NCBI RefSeq assembly: GCF_000420845.1
Contig: NZ_ATVS01000007.1
Location: 62,001 to 126,000 of the forward strand
Direction: 5' to 3'
Length of the DNA: 64,000 nucleotides
From: Butyrivibrio sp. AE3009
GTDB lineage: Bacteria > Bacillota > Clostridia > Lachnospirales > Lachnospiraceae
Both the position numbers and the translations under genes were made by a program. Under the pieces are notes generated by a model. That model was not told the DNA's origin. It did not search any database and saw only the letters and a list, made by a program, of their open reading frames with translations. Below are positions 61,477-64,000 of the stretch, in pieces (position 1 is the first letter of the stretch; each line of letters begins with the position of its first letter).

Positions 61477-62715
61477 ATGTCACTCAACAAAAAGTCCGTA
61501 GATGACATCAATGTAAAGGGCAGACGTGTACTTGTTCGTTGCGATTTCAACGTACCTCTTAAGAACGGCGAGATCACAGACGAGACAAGAATCGTAGCTG
61601 CACTTCCCACAATTGAGAAGCTTGTAAAGGACGGTGGTAAGGTTATCCTTTGCTCACACCTTGGAAAGGTTAAGAATGGCCCCAACGAGGGTGAGTCACT
61701 TGCACCTGTAGCTAAGAGACTTTCTGAGAAGCTTGGCAAGGAAGTTAAGTTCATTGCTGATTACAATGTAACAGGCGCTGATGCTACAGCAGCTGTTGCA
61801 GCTATGAACGAGGGAGACGTAGTTCTTCTTCAGAACACAAGATTCCGTGGCAAGGAAGAGACCAAGCCTGAAGAGGCCGGTGAGGCTTTTGCTAAAGAGC
61901 TTGCTGATCTTGCTGACGACTATGTATGCGACGCTTTCGGTTCAGCTCACAGAGCACACGCTTCTGTAGCAGTTGTTACCAAGTTCATCACAGAGAAGGG
62001 TGGAAACAACGCAGTTGGATACCTCATGCAGAAGGAGATCGACTTCCTCGGCAATGCGGTTGAGAACCCTGTAAGACCTTTCGTAGCTATCCTTGGCGGC
62101 GCTAAGGTTGCTGATAAGCTCAACGTTATCAACACACTCCTTGATAAGTGCGATACTCTTATCATCGGTGGTGGTATGGCATACACATTCCTTAAGGCTA
62201 AGGGATACGAAGTTGGTAAGTCACTTCTTGACGAGACCAAGGTTGATTATTGTAAGGAAATGATGGAGAAGGCAGAGAAGGCCGGCAAGCAGCTCCTTCT
62301 TCCTATCGATACAGTTTGCATCGATGAGTTCCCTAATCCTATCGACAAGCCCGACATCACAACAACAGTTGTTGATGCTGACAAGATTCCTGCAGACAAG
62401 GAAGGCGCTGATATCGGACCTAAGACCATCGCTCTTTACTCTGAGGCAGTTAAGTCTGCTAAGACAGTAGTATGGAACGGACCTATGGGCGTATTCGAGA
62501 ACCCTGTTCTTGCTACAGGTACCAAGGAAGTTGCTAAGGCACTTTCAGAGACAACCGCTACAACAATCATCGGTGGTGGTGACAGTGCAGCTGCTGTTAA
62601 CCAGCTTGGCTATGCTGACAAGATGAGCCACATCTCAACAGGCGGCGGTGCTTCTCTTGAGTTCCTCGAGGGCAAGAAGCTTCCCGGCGTATACGCAGCA
62701 GACGATAGAGCGTAA
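61477..62715 (+). CDS. pgk: Phosphoglycerate kinase
   Basis: A 412-residue enzyme of normal length. The family signature [18 protein letters not shown] is near the start. It also has [35 protein letters not shown] and the nucleotide-binding [11 protein letters not shown] with [13 protein letters not shown]. It transfers phosphate from 1,3-bisphosphoglycerate to ADP. AGGAGG lies before the ATG. Codon bias is strong. tpiA follows after a 175-bp structured spacer, so the two may share a transcript. Confidence 0.97.
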   Translation: MSLNKKSVDDINVKGRRVLVRCDFNVPLKNGEITDETRIVAALPTIEKLVKDGGKVILCSHLGKVKNGPNEGESLAPVAKRLSEKLGKEVKFIADYNVTGADATAAVAAMNEGDVVLLQNTRFRGKEETKPEEAGEAFAKELADLADDYVCDAFGSAHRAHASVAVVTKFITEKGGNNAVGYLMQKEIDFLGNAVENPVRPFVAILGGAKVADKLNVINTLLDKCDTLIIGGGMAYTFLKAKGYEVGKSLLDETKVDYCKEMMEKAEKAGKQLLLPIDTVCIDEFPNPIDKPDITTTVVDADKIPADKEGADIGPKTIALYSEAVKSAKTVVWNGPMGVFENPVLATGTKEVAKALSETTATTIIGGGDSAAAVNQLGYADKMSHISTGGGASLEFLEGKKLPGVYAADDRA

Positions 62716-62780
62716 TATATGAGTCAAAGTGGCGGCATATCTGCTTGCAGAAAATGACGCAACCTTGACGAATAAACCGG

Positions 62781-62869
62781 TTGAGCAATATCCCGTACGT
62801 ATTACGGAAGAGATATTGCGAAAGCGGTAGGATTTCGAGAGCGAAGCGAAGAAATCCGTGTTCGCTCAA
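62781..62869 (+). other. Three-way-junction-like structured spacer between pgk and tpiA
   Basis: TTGAGC (62781-62786) faces GCTCAA (62864-62869). Inside are GCAATATC (62785-62792) / GATATTGC (62812-62819), extended by CCGT/ACGG, and GGATTTC (62830-62836) / GAAATCC (62851-62857). It matches no riboswitch class known to me. The tpiA ribosome site lies just after it. Confidence 0.55.
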
Positions 62870-62890
62870 TGTAGAGAGGAGAATACCAAA

Positions 62891-63637
62891 ATGGCAAGAA
62901 GACGTATTATCGCCGGAAACTGGAAGATGAACAAGACTCCCAGCGAGGCAGTAGCTCTTTGCGCAGAGCTCAAGGATCTTGTAAAGAATGATGATGTGGA
63001 CGTAGTATACTGCGTTCCCGCTATTGATATCGTACCTGTAGCTGAGGCTGTTAAGGGTACAAACGTACATGTTGGTGCCGAGAACTTCTACATCGTAGAC
63101 AGCGGCGCTTTCACAGGCGAGATTTCTGCTCCTATGCTTAAGGATGCAGGCGTTGAGTACGTTATCATCGGTCACTCAGAGAGAAGAGATATCTTCGGTG
63201 AGAACGATATCCTTATCAACCAGAAGGTTAAGAAGGCTTTCGCATCAGGCCTTACACCTATCCTTTGCTGCGGTGAGTCTCTTGCACTTCGTAAGGCAGA
63301 CACCTACAAGGAGTGGATCGAGAGACAGATCACCTGGGATCTCTCAGGAGTAACAGCTGATCAGGTTAAGAAGCTTGTTATCGCTTACGAGCCTATCTGG
63401 GCTATCGGAACAGGCGAGACAGCTACAGCTGACCAGGCTGAGGAAGTTTGCGGACTTATCCGTGAGCTTATTGCCAAGCTCTATGATCAGGCTACAGCTG
63501 ATGAAGTTCGTATCCAGTACGGCGGATCAATGAATGCAGGCAATGCTGCAGAGCTGCTTTCAAAGCCTAATATCGACGGCGGCCTTATCGGTGGCGCAAG
63601 CCTTAAGCCCGATTTCGGCAAGATCGTTAACGCATAA
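62891..63637 (+). CDS. tpiA: Triosephosphate isomerase
   Basis: A 248-residue TIM-barrel enzyme. Key residues: Asn and Lys in AGNWKMNKT, the catalytic His in [14 protein letters not shown], and the catalytic Glu with its loop in [14 protein letters not shown], then YGGSMNAGN binding phosphate. It interconverts dihydroxyacetone phosphate and glyceraldehyde-3-phosphate. The ATG at 62891 has AGAGGAG about 9 nt upstream; an in-frame ATG at 62858 would add 11 unusual residues and lies inside the spacer structure. It ends before a strong terminator. Confidence 0.97.
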   Translation: MARRRIIAGNWKMNKTPSEAVALCAELKDLVKNDDVDVVYCVPAIDIVPVAEAVKGTNVHVGAENFYIVDSGAFTGEISAPMLKDAGVEYVIIGHSERRDIFGENDILINQKVKKAFASGLTPILCCGESLALRKADTYKEWIERQITWDLSGVTADQVKKLVIAYEPIWAIGTGETATADQAEEVCGLIRELIAKLYDQATADEVRIQYGGSMNAGNAAELLSKPNIDGGLIGGASLKPDFGKIVNA

Positions 63638-63657
63638 CATTACGGCGTAGTTTATGG

Positions 63658-63694
63658 CGCCCGGTACTCCGTGAATGGAGGCCGGGCGTTTTTT
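63658..63694 (+). terminator. Terminator after tpiA
   Basis: CGCCCGG (63658-63664) / CCGGGCG (63682-63688) with an inner ACTCC/GGAG pairing, then six T. A related hairpin starting CCCCGGTACTC follows at 63701-63728. Confidence 0.85.
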
Positions 63695-64000
63695 GATGTG
63701 CCCCGGTACTCTTTGGATAGATGTCGGGCTCCTTTTGAATATGCGCAGAAATATATCTCACGGTGCTGGACACTCCGATGAGCCCTGGGCATGAAGTACT
63801 CGTGCATAAGGCACTCGTACTTCATAGGTCTCATCTCCATAGCCCCGAAATCGATATATTTCTGCGCATATTTAAAAGGAGCCCTATTATATCGCCAACC
63901 TATAGCATGGCATCGATTCAGGTAAACGCCCTGCTATATCGTCAGCCGATAGTACTGCACATGAATGCAGATTCATGCAAGCCACAAACAGACCTTCATT
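63695..64000. other. Non-coding right edge with long palindrome and tandem units
   Basis: No gene. It contains the second CCCCGGTACTC hairpin, the 159-nt palindrome (63726-63884) and two related units at 63884-63912 and 63931-63959, each holding a core like TATATCG followed by CC.ATAG, with a 47-bp period. These units may continue beyond the window. Confidence 0.6.
63726..63884. repeat. 159-nt long palindrome with nested inner hairpin
   Basis: 32-nt outer arms (63726-63757 and 63853-63884) match with one mismatch. They enclose GATGAG/CTCATC (63777-63782, 63830-63835) and ATGAAGTAC/GTACTTCAT (63791-63799, 63817-63825). It could be a structured RNA or a miniature mobile element. No target duplication was evident. 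Confidence 0.7.

Noticed and set aside
63726..63884. Integron attC site
   Set aside because: The long palindrome lacks the RYYYAAC core and no integrase or cassette is near.

Overview
The window looks like chromosomal DNA of an anaerobic, fibre-degrading Firmicute of the Lachnospiraceae, most like Butyrivibrio or Pseudobutyrivibrio. This rests on protein style, not on a search: a domain-permuted GH3 beta-glucosidase beside a canonical one, GH88/heparinase/DUF2264 polysaccharide genes, many GGDEF/EAL and hybrid-kinase proteins, a BspA-like LRR protein, Rpn-type nucleases, QueH, strong GGAGG ribosome sites and moderate GC. No rRNA, tRNA or CRISPR array was seen.

Layout. 1-11 kb: tail of a RidA gene, a TPR lipoprotein, a heparinase II/III-like enzyme, an EAL...GGDEF protein on the other strand, then a GH88 unsaturated-uronyl hydrolase and a DUF2264 protein, followed by a GNAT acetyltransferase, queH and a PH-domain protein. 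11-19.5 kb: an AgrA/AgrC-like LytTR pair, then a membrane-anchored permuted GH3, a canonical GH3 and a GtrA-like membrane protein. Two perfect LytTR-consensus boxes 21 bp apart lie between the kinase and the first GH3 gene and overlap a terminator hairpin. 19.9-24.3 kb: a sodium:alanine symporter, a decayed BMP-type sensor kinase, a receiver-GGDEF protein and a small frameshifted membrane protein.

24.3-28.4 kb is an accessory patch: two Rpn/PD-(D/E)XK genes, REP-like repeats present twice, a duplicated terminator-like hairpin, a mini-hairpin array, a cluster of CTTAAG sites, an EAL-domain fragment and two tiny genes. 28.5-33.8 kb: a secreted BspA-like LRR/InlB-repeat protein and a membrane-anchored protein, each preceded by a nested inverted-repeat leader that buries the ribosome site, then a HAD phosphatase. 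33.9-42.6 kb: a MarR regulator with a heterodimeric ABC exporter, then a complete ABC sugar importer (ATPase, two permeases, binding protein).

42.6-54.3 kb: a metallo-beta-lactamase-fold hydrolase, two overlapping hybrid histidine kinases (the second carries a DegV lipid-binding domain between its receiver and Hpt domains), a Cache-type chemoreceptor, a SpoU methyltransferase, an MFS transporter and a CheY-like protein. 54.4-59.1 kb (minus strand): an operon with a degenerate GGDEF protein, a transglutaminase lipoprotein, a PilC/GspF platform protein and four pilin-like or DUF4860 proteins, without an assembly ATPase. 59.2-64 kb: a PHP phosphatase, then gap-pgk-tpiA, with a structured spacer between pgk and tpiA and a 159-nt palindrome after tpiA.

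Themes: extracellular polysaccharide breakdown and sugar import feeding glycolysis, surrounded by dense signalling (c-di-GMP, LytTR, hybrid kinases, chemotaxis). The strongest leads for something new are the DegV-fused kinase, the LytTR/terminator overlap controlling the permuted GH3 gene, the nested SD-burying leaders and the long palindrome after tpiA.
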